Below, in pieces: positions 8,823 to 17,079 of a stretch of DNA of 41,161 bases. The notes below the pieces were generated by a model. It worked only from the letters and a program-made list of their open reading frames with translations, was not told where the DNA came from and made no database searches. Position 1 is the stretch's first letter, and each line of letters begins with the position of its first letter. A program made the position numbers and the translations under genes. Source of the stretch: Lachnospiraceae bacterium (GTDB lineage Bacteria > Bacillota > Clostridia > Lachnospirales > Lachnospiraceae); contig CAAFXG010000414.1 in NCBI GenBank assembly GCA_900766925.1, positions 1 through 41,161 of the forward strand, in the 5' to 3' direction.

Positions 8823-8862
8823 CTCCGCTTAGGATACAGCAATTGCTATATCCTAAGCGGAG
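8823..8862. terminator. Hairpin between convergent genes, likely bidirectional terminator
   Basis: CTCCGCTTAGGATA (8823-8836) is the exact reverse complement of TATCCTAAGCGGAG (8849-8862). The stem lies between the stop codons of the ZIP gene and the minus-strand gene. Neither side has a long U-tract (A-rich on the right, GTTTATT when read on the minus strand), so termination strength is uncertain. Confidence 0.65.
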
Positions 8863-8888
8863 AAAAAATTGTTCATTGAATCAAAGCT

Positions 8889-9863
8889 TTATTCTATCTG
8901 CAATATCATTTCAAGCAGTCTCATGGCATTTTGTTTATTGCTGCTTTCTGCGCTTGGGAAAACAATATAAACATCATCGTATTCAAGGTTGAGACCCTTT
9001 GCAAAGTCAGTTTCGCTAATATCAATTGCAAAGTTTTCGGAATGTCCGTAGGCATTTTCAAATTCTGACATATATGGTTCTAATTTTTCGTATTCCTCAG
9101 AATCAAAAAAACCCTTTAATTTATATGCGACACCCTCGGAGCTACAGTACTGTACACCTGTAGAATTACTTATTATGACATCGTAATCGTTTAAAGAACA
9201 CTGGGTTGACAAAATATAGTAGTCGGTGCCGTTGTTAGTCTGAATAGATTCCTCGTGTTCCTTGTAATAATCATAATCAATGTTCATGCCAAGAGAACGT
9301 TTAAATCTGTATTTGTCAGAAAGGTTGAAACGGGTTGAATACTCGGCTTCAAAATCAAGATTAATCTCTTCGGTATTGTCGGAATTAAGTATTACATATG
9401 ATAAAGCAACAGGTTGACTGTTCTTGTATATTGTCACGCCAATATATCCGATAATTAATATTGCACACAAAGGACCGAGAATGTACCATTTATAATAATC
9501 AAAAAAATAAGTGAGGGACTGCAAACCGGTCATTTCTGAGGTGTATTCCCTGTAGATACGTTTTTTTTCAGCGCGGCGTTCCTTCCTTGTCATGGACTTC
9601 ATTTCAAGCTTGTGATCCCTGAAGGTGCTTTCGGGTGCAGGTGCCTCGATAGGCTTGCCGGTTGTAGCATCATAATTCTTCGGCTCCTCCGAATTGTCTG
9701 AAATCACTGTCTCATCGGCAGGAGGAGCTTGAAGCTTTGTCTGATTCTCTGAATCAGATTTTGAGGGCTTAAGCGGTGTACTTTCGGTTGCTTTAACAGA
9801 ACCAAGCTGCGGGGATTTGGAATTGTTTGAATTATTTTTCTGTTTGTTCTTATTCTTTGACAT
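8889..9863 (-). CDS. Single-pass membrane protein of unknown function
   Basis: A 324-residue protein. The start at 9863 is supported by AAGGAGG seven bases upstream; an in-frame ATG 33 bases further up lacks a ribosome site. Residues 1-80 are low-complexity and hydrophilic (Lys, Asn, Ser, Pro). A basic stretch (RKERRAEKKR) follows, then one membrane helix at about residues 127-149. The C-terminal 170 residues are acidic, would be outside the cell, and end near VFPSAESSNKQ. There is no catalytic motif I can name. The layout suggests an anchored extracytoplasmic protein, possibly sensory or envelope-related. It is transcribed alone and convergent with the ZIP gene. Confidence 0.82.
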   Translation of the reverse strand: MSKNKNKQKNNSNNSKSPQLGSVKATESTPLKPSKSDSENQTKLQAPPADETVISDNSEEPKNYDATTGKPIEAPAPESTFRDHKLEMKSMTRKERRAEKKRIYREYTSEMTGLQSLTYFFDYYKWYILGPLCAILIIGYIGVTIYKNSQPVALSYVILNSDNTEEINLDFEAEYSTRFNLSDKYRFKRSLGMNIDYDYYKEHEESIQTNNGTDYYILSTQCSLNDYDVIISNSTGVQYCSSEGVAYKLKGFFDSEEYEKLEPYMSEFENAYGHSENFAIDISETDFAKGLNLEYDDVYIVFPSAESSNKQNAMRLLEMILQIE

Positions 9864-9939
9864 GATAACCTCCTTGAAGCATGCCCATTTTATCACAAAT
9901 AAATACTTATGTAAAAGAATTCATCGAATTTTCATAATT

Positions 9940-10003
9940 ATTATGATATAATATGAAGCGCGCTGATGCGCGCGTAGGTCATCAAACTTCGTTTGGTGAC
10001 ATG
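9940..10003. other. Two small hairpins in the divergent intergenic region
   Basis: GCGCGC-TGAT-GCGCGC and GTCATCAAA-CTTCG-TTTGGTGAC stand back to back between a TATAAT near 9946 and a second ATATAAT near 10003. The rest of 9864-10047 is AT-rich promoter-like sequence. A plausible minus-strand promoter is TTACAT, 16 bp, TAAAAT for the gene starting at 9863. Confidence 0.45.
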
Positions 10004-10047
10004 ATATAATGAGCTTTATTACTACAATACACAAGAGGAGTTTAATT

Positions 10048-11100
10048 ATGCGTAGGAAAAATCAATTCTTAAAATTATTGTTAAAGGTATTGCTTGGTAT
10101 AACATTGGCAATTGTTTTGACAATTGGAGTTTTGCTGATAGATGCTTCAGTTAAGCATAAGAGCAAGCTGAAGGAAGAGGAAAAATATATGGTTTACCCC
10201 GGAAAAATGGTAAACGTGGATGGGCGAAATATACATGTAATGCATGAGGGTAATGAAGAGTCGGAGTACACCCTGGTTTTTCTTCATTCCAATAAGGTTA
10301 TTGATGATTCTGTTGTATTGCAGCCGTTGTTTAAGGAATTGAAGGATTATGAATTGGTTTATATAGACAGAAGCGGGTATGGATTCAGTGATGATTCTGA
10401 CGTATCAAAGGACCTTGAATCCATGGTTTATGAGACCAGAACGGCACTTAAGCAGGTGGCAGACAGAGAAAAATATATTCTTGTTGCGAGTAAATCGGCG
10501 GGACTTGAAGCTATATACTGGTCGTTTGCATATCCTGATGAGGTTCAGGCGATAATCGGACTTGAGATGTATTTTCCTGATGAGTATACGGAGCTTAAGG
10601 ATAATAATTACTGTTCACTTGGAAACAGACTTTTGGTAAAGCTTGTCTCAATAGGTGCACACAGGTATGCCAAAAATATTTATCCGACCAATGAAGACAG
10701 TCTGTATACTGATATGCAGATGAAGACAAGAAGTGCACTTGTGTCAAAGAGCTTATACACACAGGGAATGTATAATGAAGATGCAGAGGTAGTAAAAAAT
10801 GGTAAAGCGCTTTACGATAAGGGCTGGCCTGAGGATGTGAAAATGTATCTTCTTTACGCAAATCCTTTTATGAAACCATACGTTGATGAGAATGAGAGAG
10901 TACAGGAGGTATATAATCAGGTCGTTGAATATGGAGAGGAGTATGACCCTGTGACAAGCTATAATGATTATTACAGGACATATCTTGCGGCATATAAGAA
11001 TGTTACGGTTGAAGAAATATCCGGACCGGAGAGACTTATAACATATAATCCGTCTGCTCTTGCAGAAAAGATAACACAATATATTGAAACTCTTAACTAA
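10048..11100 (+). CDS. Membrane-anchored alpha/beta-hydrolase-fold protein
   Basis: A 350-residue protein with an N-terminal membrane helix (about 9-31) and an alpha/beta-hydrolase body. YIDRSGYGFSD at 105-115 is the conserved strand-turn of the fold. The nucleophile elbow is ASKSAG with Ser150, instead of the common GHSMGG. Near the C-terminus, where the catalytic His normally lies, the sequence is SGPERLITY and I see no His, so hydrolase activity is doubtful or the triad is altered. I chose ATG 10048 because GAGGAG lies just upstream; an ATG at 10009 lacks a ribosome site. It stands alone before the sugar importer. Substrate unknown. Confidence 0.8.
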   Translation: MRRKNQFLKLLLKVLLGITLAIVLTIGVLLIDASVKHKSKLKEEEKYMVYPGKMVNVDGRNIHVMHEGNEESEYTLVFLHSNKVIDDSVVLQPLFKELKDYELVYIDRSGYGFSDDSDVSKDLESMVYETRTALKQVADREKYILVASKSAGLEAIYWSFAYPDEVQAIIGLEMYFPDEYTELKDNNYCSLGNRLLVKLVSIGAHRYAKNIYPTNEDSLYTDMQMKTRSALVSKSLYTQGMYNEDAEVVKNGKALYDKGWPEDVKMYLLYANPFMKPYVDENERVQEVYNQVVEYGEEYDPVTSYNDYYRTYLAAYKNVTVEEISGPERLITYNPSALAEKITQYIETLN

Positions 11101-11199
11101 TCTGATACAAATTAGTAACATTAGTTAAATAATAATAAAATAATTGTGTTTGAAGGCGCACCAAAAAGACAAAATCACAAAAAAAAATAGAAAAAGGGC

Positions 11200-11228
11200 T
11201 TGCAAAATTGTTTAATATGTCCTATAAT
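11200..11228 (+). promoter_or_regulatory. Sigma-A promoter for the sugar-importer binding protein
   Basis: TTGCAA at 11200-11205 and a perfect TATAAT at 11223-11228 with a 17-bp spacer. It would give a leader of about 180 nt before the GTG start at 11417. Confidence 0.85.
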
Positions 11229-11241
11229 GACAACTGTCATT
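11226..11241. promoter_or_regulatory. Operator-like perfect inverted repeat at the transcription start
   Basis: AATGACA-AC-TGTCATT is a perfect palindrome with 7-bp arms. It overlaps the -10 box and the expected start site, the classic position for a repressor. The regulator is not in this window. Confidence 0.55.
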
Positions 11242-11416
11242 AAATCAATATGACGAAAGCTATAGGCTGAACCAACTGGTTTTATACCACTAAGGTTCGT
11301 ACATTATGTCCCGGAATGGTACAGGCTTTTAAATTATCGGCATTATGCAGGATGATGGAAAGGCAGGTATTAATGTGGGATAAAAACACATTATATTTTT
11401 AAAGGAGGGTTTTTTT

Positions 11417-12844
11417 GTGAAAAAATTCAAAAAGGCTATGGCTCTTTCTTTAGCTCTTGCTATGGGACTTTCTCTTGTAGCTTGTGGTGACAAGGAGGAA
11501 ACAACAACTGCAGCTCCAACTGAAGCTGACACAGAGGCACCTGCTGACACAGAGGCACCTGAAGGAGAGGATACAGAGGCTCCTGAGGTTGATGCAGCAG
11601 ACGAAGGTAAGGTTCTTAACATCTACTGCTGGAATGAGGAGTTCAAGTCAAGAATGATTGCTCACTATCCAGGTTACACAGAGGTAGATGCTACAACTGG
11701 TACAATCGGCGATGTAGAAGTAAGATGGAACATTACACCATCTACAGATAACGCTTACCAGAACAACTTAGACCAGACTCTTCTTGGTCAGGCTGATGCA
11801 GCAGCTGATGATAAGATTGACTTATTCTTAGTTGAGGCTGACTACGCTCTTAAGTATGTTGATACAGATTACACAATGTCTGTTTCAGATCTTGGTATTA
11901 CAGATGCTGAGCTTTCAGAGCAGTATCAGTATACAAAGGACGTTATGACAGATTCTAACGGAGTTCTTAAGGGTGTTTCATGGCAGGGCTGTCCTGGCGT
12001 ACTTATTTATAACCGTGATATCGCAAATGATATGTGGGGTTCAGAGGAGCCAGCAGATGTTCAGGAGCATGTTAAGGATTGGGATACATTCTATGCTACT
12101 GGTGCAGAGTTAGCTGCAAAGGGCTATAAGCTTACAGCAACTGTAAACGATTCATTCCGTGTATACTCTAACAACGTATCAAGCAAGTGGGTTGAGGATG
12201 GCAAGCTCAACATCGATCCACAGTTCCAGGCTTGGGCAGAGGCTGAGAAGGCTTCATTCGACGCAGGTCAGACAACTACAGGTGCTCTTTGGGGCGATGA
12301 GTGGTCAGCAGGTTTCTATCCAGAAGGAAAGGTATTTGCTTACTTTGGACCAGCTTGGTTAATCGACTTCTGTATGGCAGCTGATGATGAGGCTTCTATC
12401 GCACACGCTGGTAGATGGGGCGCTACAACAGGACCTCAGGGCTTCTTCTGGGGTGGTACATGGATCTGTGGTGCAACAGGTACAGATAACCCAGCTCTTG
12501 TAGCTGACATTATGAGACAGCTTACATGTAATGCTGATATCATGATTGATATTGTTAAGCAGGATAACGATTTCGTTAACAATAAGACAGCTATGGAGAC
12601 AATGGCTGCTGATGAGTCTTACGGTGATGCAGTACTCGGTGGACAGAATGCACTTGGTATGTTCTGTGAAGGTGTTGAGAAGATTGACCTTTCTAATCTT
12701 TCAGCATACGATCAGGGATGTAACGAAGCATTCCAGACAGCTATGACAGATTACTTCAATGGTAACTACGCTTCATATGATGAGGCTGTAGAGGCATTCA
12801 AGACAGCTGTAGCTGAGAAGTATCCAGCTATCACAGTTGAGTAA
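11417..12844 (+). CDS. Extracellular solute-binding lipoprotein of a sugar-type ABC importer
   Basis: A 475-residue family 1-type solute-binding protein. The signal peptide ends in a lipobox LVAC with Cys23 as the lipidated residue. A Thr/Glu/Ala/Pro-rich linker (about 28-62) follows, then the binding domain starting KVLNIYCW. Codon use is strongly biased and the ribosome site (AAAGGAGGG) is perfect, as expected for an abundant protein. The start is GTG. Two permease genes follow after a terminator-like hairpin, which would keep the binding protein in excess over the permeases. The ligand is probably a sugar or oligosaccharide from family resemblance, but cannot be named. Confidence 0.93.
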   Translation: MKKFKKAMALSLALAMGLSLVACGDKEETTTAAPTEADTEAPADTEAPEGEDTEAPEVDAADEGKVLNIYCWNEEFKSRMIAHYPGYTEVDATTGTIGDVEVRWNITPSTDNAYQNNLDQTLLGQADAAADDKIDLFLVEADYALKYVDTDYTMSVSDLGITDAELSEQYQYTKDVMTDSNGVLKGVSWQGCPGVLIYNRDIANDMWGSEEPADVQEHVKDWDTFYATGAELAAKGYKLTATVNDSFRVYSNNVSSKWVEDGKLNIDPQFQAWAEAEKASFDAGQTTTGALWGDEWSAGFYPEGKVFAYFGPAWLIDFCMAADDEASIAHAGRWGATTGPQGFFWGGTWICGATGTDNPALVADIMRQLTCNADIMIDIVKQDNDFVNNKTAMETMAADESYGDAVLGGQNALGMFCEGVEKIDLSNLSAYDQGCNEAFQTAMTDYFNGNYASYDEAVEAFKTAVAEKYPAITVE

Positions 12845-12884
12845 TTTGTTACATTTGAATAGCTAATCTAAGCATATAAGATAT

Positions 12885-12923
12885 GCGTGCCTGTTTGGCA
12901 CAAGCCAAGCAGGCACGCTTTTT
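12885..12923 (+). terminator. Intercistronic terminator/attenuator after the binding protein
   Basis: GCGTGCCTG..TTGGC pairs with GCCAAGCAGGCACGC around a tiny loop (12885-12918), followed by five T. It lies between binding-protein and permease genes and probably reduces permease expression rather than ending all transcription. Confidence 0.8.
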
Positions 12924-12974
12924 ATGCTTAATTAAACAGTAAGAAACGTCAAATTGTTTAGTGGAGGTTATAGA

Positions 12975-13880
12975 ATGAGAAGTAAAAATGCTAATGTTGT
13001 ACGCTATAACCGTTGGGGATATATCTTCTTAGCCCCATTTGTGATAGTTTTCATCATCTTCCAGTTGATACCACTTGCATCAACAATTTATAACAGTTTT
13101 TATGAGCATTATTTTGATGGTATTTTTGAGATTGGTCCTAAGTTTGCCGGACTTGACAATTATGCATCAATGTTCAAGGGCGATATTTGGAAGTATTTTG
13201 GAAACACAATGATTATGTGGATTATGGGCTTCATACCACAGATTCTTTTGTCACTTTTACTTGCAGCATGGTTTTCTAGTCCAAGCTTACGTTTGAAAGG
13301 TAAGCCTTTCTTCCAGACAGTAATTTATTTGCCAAACCTTATTATGGCATCTGCTTTCGCGATGTTGTTCTTCGCACTTTTCTCAGATGTAGGACCTGTA
13401 AATGGTATGCTCCAGAGCTTGGGTATAATAAGTGAGCCTTATAAGTTCCTTGCACACACAGGATCTGCCAGATCATTGGTTGGTTTCATGAACTTTATAA
13501 TGTGGTTTGGTAATACAACTATTCTTTTACTTGCTGGTATGCTTGGTATTGATACATCTCTTTACGAAGCTGCAGAGGTTGATGGTGCAACATCAAGTCA
13601 GGTATTCTTTAGAATTACATTACCAATTTTAAGACCAATTTTAGTGTATGTTATGATTACATCATTGATTGGTGGTCTTCAGATGTTTGATGTACCACAG
13701 ATTTTAACAAATGGTACAGGTCAGCCTACAAGAACGACTATGACACTCATTATGTTCCTGAACAAGCACTTGTTCAGTAAGAACTATGGTATGGGTGGTG
13801 CCTTATCTGTATTCTTGTTCGTCGTTACTGGTATCTTGAGTTTAATTATCTTTAGATTTAATACTAAGGGTGATAAGTAG
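12975..13880 (+). CDS. Sugar ABC importer permease, MalF-type
   Basis: A 301-residue integral membrane protein with about six helices. The EAA loop that contacts the ATPase is present (EAAEVDGATSSQVFFRITLP, roughly residues 200-219). It pairs with the next permease to form the channel for the sugar delivered by the lipoprotein. I chose ATG 12975 with GGAGG eight to nine bases upstream; an in-frame TTG at 12954 precedes the ribosome site and is unlikely. No ATPase gene is linked, so it must use a shared ATPase (MsmK/MalK-type) encoded elsewhere. Confidence 0.93.
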   Translation: MRSKNANVVRYNRWGYIFLAPFVIVFIIFQLIPLASTIYNSFYEHYFDGIFEIGPKFAGLDNYASMFKGDIWKYFGNTMIMWIMGFIPQILLSLLLAAWFSSPSLRLKGKPFFQTVIYLPNLIMASAFAMLFFALFSDVGPVNGMLQSLGIISEPYKFLAHTGSARSLVGFMNFIMWFGNTTILLLAGMLGIDTSLYEAAEVDGATSSQVFFRITLPILRPILVYVMITSLIGGLQMFDVPQILTNGTGQPTRTTMTLIMFLNKHLFSKNYGMGGALSVFLFVVTGILSLIIFRFNTKGDK

Positions 13881-13894
13881 ATAGGAGGATGGAT

Positions 13895-14749
13895 ATGAAT
13901 ACAAAGAAAGAAAAAGGTGTTCCGGTAGCTACTCAGAGAGTTATCGCCTACGTTGTACTTGTATTAGTTACAATAATGTGTCTGTTCTGGTTCTACGTAT
14001 TATTCATCAATGCTACTAGATCCAATGCAGAATTAAACCGTGGATTTACTTTGATTCCAAGTAAGTATGCCGGAAAGAACTTCAATTCAATTATACATGG
14101 TACACAGCCTATTTTCACAGGTTTGTTGAATAGTACTATTGTAGCTGCATGTACAGCAATTTTGTGTACATATTTCTCAACAATGACGGCTTATGCTATT
14201 TTTGCATATGATTTCAAGTTGAAGAAATTTATGTTCACTATGATTTTGGCTATTATGATGATTCCTACTCAGGTTACTGCTTTAGGTTTCTTACAGTTAA
14301 TACGTAAGATGAAGCTGATGGATAGTTTTATTCCACTTATTATCCCTGCAATCGCTTCGCCTGTTGTATTCTTCTACTTGAAGCAGTCAATGGATAGTAC
14401 ATTGCCTGTTGAGCTGTTAGAGTCATCTCGTATCGATGGCGCAGGTGAGTTCCGTATCTTCAGTCAGATTGCACTTCCACTTATGAAGCCTGCAATCGCT
14501 GTACAGATGATTTTCTCATTTGTATCAAGCTGGAATAACTACTTCACTCCTGCACTTGTACTTCAGTCAGATAACAAGAAGACATTACCTATCTTAATTG
14601 CTCTTCTTCGTAGTGCTGACTTCCTTAAGTTTGATATGGGACAGGTTTACATGTTCATTGCATGTTCTATCTTACCAGTTATTATAGTTTACTTATTCTT
14701 ATCAAAGAACATTGTATCTGGTATGACAGTAGGAGCTGTAAAAGGTTAA
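13895..14749 (+). CDS. Sugar ABC importer permease, MalG-type
   Basis: A 284-residue integral membrane protein, the second half of the channel. Its EAA loop reads ESSRIDGAGEFRIFSQIALP, followed by the conserved KPAIA turn. It has about six membrane segments and a cytoplasmic N-terminus. The start at 13895 fits the GGAGG at 13884-13888; an ATG at 13889 directly touches that site and is too close. It begins 14 bases after the first permease stop, so the two are co-transcribed. A terminator hairpin lies 24 bases after the stop. Confidence 0.93.
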   Translation: MNTKKEKGVPVATQRVIAYVVLVLVTIMCLFWFYVLFINATRSNAELNRGFTLIPSKYAGKNFNSIIHGTQPIFTGLLNSTIVAACTAILCTYFSTMTAYAIFAYDFKLKKFMFTMILAIMMIPTQVTALGFLQLIRKMKLMDSFIPLIIPAIASPVVFFYLKQSMDSTLPVELLESSRIDGAGEFRIFSQIALPLMKPAIAVQMIFSFVSSWNNYFTPALVLQSDNKKTLPILIALLRSADFLKFDMGQVYMFIACSILPVIIVYLFLSKNIVSGMTVGAVKG

Positions 14750-14773
14750 TATATTTAAAATATTCAAAATATT

Positions 14774-14804
14774 CAAGGTGCACTTATGTGCACCTTGATT
14801 TTTA
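14774..14804 (+). terminator. Intrinsic terminator after the permease genes
   Basis: CAAGGTGCAC-TTAT-GTGCACCTTG is a perfect 10-bp stem followed by ATTTTTA. It lies just before the DUF624 gene, whose ribosome site starts right after the T-run. Some read-through into that gene is likely because no separate promoter is visible. Confidence 0.8.
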
Positions 14805-14814
14805 GGAGAAAATT

Positions 14815-15489
14815 ATGGCACACAATGATAAGGTAAAACTTACCATATTTCAAAGATTAGACAAGTTCGGAGACTTGTTTTTTTTAAACTTATTATTTGT
14901 AATATCATGTATTCCAATTGTAACAATTGGGGCGGCGTTTACGGCAATGTACTCATACACAATTAAGCTTGTAAATGATGAAGAACCGACGTTGTGGAAA
15001 GGTTACTGGAAGGCATTTAAAAGTAACTTCAAGGATGCCACAAAGGCATGGCTGGTCGTGTTGCTTATGTTGGCAATTATATATCTCGAATTTGTATTAT
15101 CCTATAGTTTAACAGGTATAGCACTGGCTGTTGATTTAGGCGTTATGGCTATTGAAGCGGTTTTTTTGTCATTTACCTTACCTTTGTTATTCCCGTTAAT
15201 ATCGAGATATGAAAATACAACCCTTAATATGTTTAAAAATGCCTTTTTGCTTAATATATCAAATCTCGGAACATGGTTTTATCTGTTTTTTATATGGGTG
15301 CTCCCTGTTTCAGTGTATGCACTTCAAAAGAAGGTATTATATTATTCGTGGTATTTATGGTTGTTAATATTGATTTCTGTAATCGCATATGCAAGCTCGT
15401 TTATGATAGTTAAGCTTTTTAATAAGGTTGAGAAGGATGATAATGAAGAGTCATCGCAGGATGAAGCTGATAATGACGAAAAAGTATGA
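14815..15489 (+). CDS. YesL/DUF624 family membrane protein
   Basis: A 224-residue protein with five to six hydrophobic segments and an acidic C-terminal tail (from about 200). The start pattern, with FGDLFFLNLLFVISCIPIVT followed by a Tyr/Thr-rich turn, matches the YesL (DUF624) family. Those genes lie beside sugar ABC importers in many Firmicutes, as here. Its molecular role is unknown; a helper of sugar uptake is an inference from context. AGGAG lies before the ATG, directly after the terminator of the permease genes. Confidence 0.85.
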   Translation: MAHNDKVKLTIFQRLDKFGDLFFLNLLFVISCIPIVTIGAAFTAMYSYTIKLVNDEEPTLWKGYWKAFKSNFKDATKAWLVVLLMLAIIYLEFVLSYSLTGIALAVDLGVMAIEAVFLSFTLPLLFPLISRYENTTLNMFKNAFLLNISNLGTWFYLFFIWVLPVSVYALQKKVLYYSWYLWLLILISVIAYASSFMIVKLFNKVEKDDNEESSQDEADNDEKV

Positions 15490-15564
15490 AAAAATGATGA
15501 AGAATATCGACACTCAAATATAAAAGTATTATAATCATAAAAAATTTATTGAGTGGAGGCAGAT

Positions 15565-16659
15565 ATGAGGAGAATAAATATTATGAAGAAGATTACGCTT
15601 ACATTGTGTATTGCTGCTATGTGTATGGGTCTTCTATCAGGCTGTAATAATGAAAATAATCAGGCTACCGAAATATCAGAAGAGAATACTAACGTTACTG
15701 ATACAATAAGTGAGAAGATGTTGACTGTCGGGACGCATGATGTTAATAGAAATGAAGTTATGGTTTATTGTCTCTTGCAGCTACTGAACGGAACAATGTT
15801 ATATGAAGATTTTTTGGCGGATGAGGCTGCTACAAGACAGGCGATTCTTGATGAAATTCGTCTTAATAAGGTTTTGTATGATGTTGCCCTTGGACAGGGG
15901 ATGGAATTTAGTGACAGCGATAAGGATATGCGAGACAAGCTGATGGCAAGCTTTAAGAGTTATATTCCGCAGGATATATTTGATGAGTATGAAATTACCG
16001 ATGAACTTATAACAAGTGTATTTAACGAGACCTGTTATGTTGATAAGCTTGAGAATGATACACGTAACGAGATTGGCAAAAAGCTCACTGCAGATTATAC
16101 AGAACAATTTAAGAATGAGAACTTCCAGAGCTTGTACTACATTGTATTTCCTACGATTGAATCTGATGAAGAGGGACAACCAAAGGTTGACGATAACGGA
16201 CAGTATATAGAACTAGATGATAATGCTAAGAAAGAGATGCTCGCGCAGGCCAGAGAGGCAGCTGATGCAATAAACGCAGGGCAGGATGCCAAGGAAATAG
16301 CAAAGCAATATAACGTGGATGTATATTCGACGGAACAAAGCGGAATGGTAGGTGCATACTCTGAAGAATTAAATGATGTGCTTGGTTCCCTTGATGAAGG
16401 CCGGTGTACAGATGTATACGAATCGGGAGTAGGCTACTACGTAATAGCAGTCATTAAGAATAACGATCAGGATTTGGTTGAAAGCTATGCGTATTCATTA
16501 GCGCTTGATGCGGTTGATGCAGAATACGATAAGCAGAAGGCGTTGTGGCTTTCATCGGTTGCGACCCTTACAGATGCAGATTTTGAGGGCAATTCATGGG
16601 CAGAATTTGATTTGGTTAAGATGGCAACAGAGCTTAATCAAAGAGGACTTATGAATTAA
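15565..16659 (+). CDS. PrsA/SurA-like peptidyl-prolyl isomerase lipoprotein
   Basis: A 364-residue lipoprotein. The signal peptide ends in LLSGC with Cys27 as the lipid anchor. The middle is helical and charged, like the SurA-type chaperone region. The C-terminal part carries a parvulin-like end: LGSLDEGRC followed by a Gly-Val-Gly-Tyr-Tyr segment, where rotamases have GEVS..fGYHI. The usual catalytic His positions are not obvious, so it may serve more as a folding chaperone at the outer membrane face than as an isomerase. I chose ATG 15565 with GGAGG upstream; an in-frame GTG at 15553 overlaps that site. It has no linked partner. Confidence 0.75.
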   Translation: MRRINIMKKITLTLCIAAMCMGLLSGCNNENNQATEISEENTNVTDTISEKMLTVGTHDVNRNEVMVYCLLQLLNGTMLYEDFLADEAATRQAILDEIRLNKVLYDVALGQGMEFSDSDKDMRDKLMASFKSYIPQDIFDEYEITDELITSVFNETCYVDKLENDTRNEIGKKLTADYTEQFKNENFQSLYYIVFPTIESDEEGQPKVDDNGQYIELDDNAKKEMLAQAREAADAINAGQDAKEIAKQYNVDVYSTEQSGMVGAYSEELNDVLGSLDEGRCTDVYESGVGYYVIAVIKNNDQDLVESYAYSLALDAVDAEYDKQKALWLSSVATLTDADFEGNSWAEFDLVKMATELNQRGLMN

Positions 16660-16700
16660 TATTTTGTATAATAAGAAAATCCAATATAAATGGCGATAAC

Positions 16701-16934
16701 GGGCTGTCACATTAGATATGAACAGAGCTTTATAGCCGTTGCAGATTATAAATGTATACTGTTTTCATTCCGTTATGCATGACATTACGAAGAGCCTTAT
16801 ACAAAAATCATGTTCAGTATGGGCTTCCATGATTTTTAAGTCTCTTCTCCATAGCATAACTAAGTCATTCAAACAGTATACATTTATAATCTGTAACGGC
16901 TATAAAGCTCTGTTCATATCTAATGTGACAGCCC
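16701..16934. repeat. Complete long-hairpin element, about 234 bp
   Basis: The arms 16701-16764 and 16871-16934 are reverse complements over 64 bp with one mismatch, which would be a G-U pair in RNA. Inside, nested stems continue toward the apex: GTTATGCAT/ATAGCATAAC (16772-16780 with 16851-16860), GAAGAG/CTCTTC (16789-16794 with 16842-16847) and AAAAATCATG/CATGATTTTT (16803-16812 with 16828-16837) around a 15-nt loop. The whole can fold into one long rod. TGGC/GCCA extends it outward. The core is shared with 1-104. It has no protein-coding potential and no obvious target duplication. It could be a MITE-like element or a structured RNA. Confidence 0.85.
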
Positions 16935-17079
16935 CTGCCATTAATTTGATGATGTGGCGGTTTATTGTAACACTTCTTGAAAAATTTAAAGAATTTTTGG
17001 AAATAAATAAAGGATTTTTGGAAAATGTGTAGAATAATATAATTGGGTGGTTTTTTTGGAATAATTAGGAGGATGCAAA

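Noticed and set aside
16739..17032. 97-residue open frame over the long-hairpin element
   Set aside because: It covers the hairpin arms and core, has no ribosome site, and the other copy does not keep the frame.
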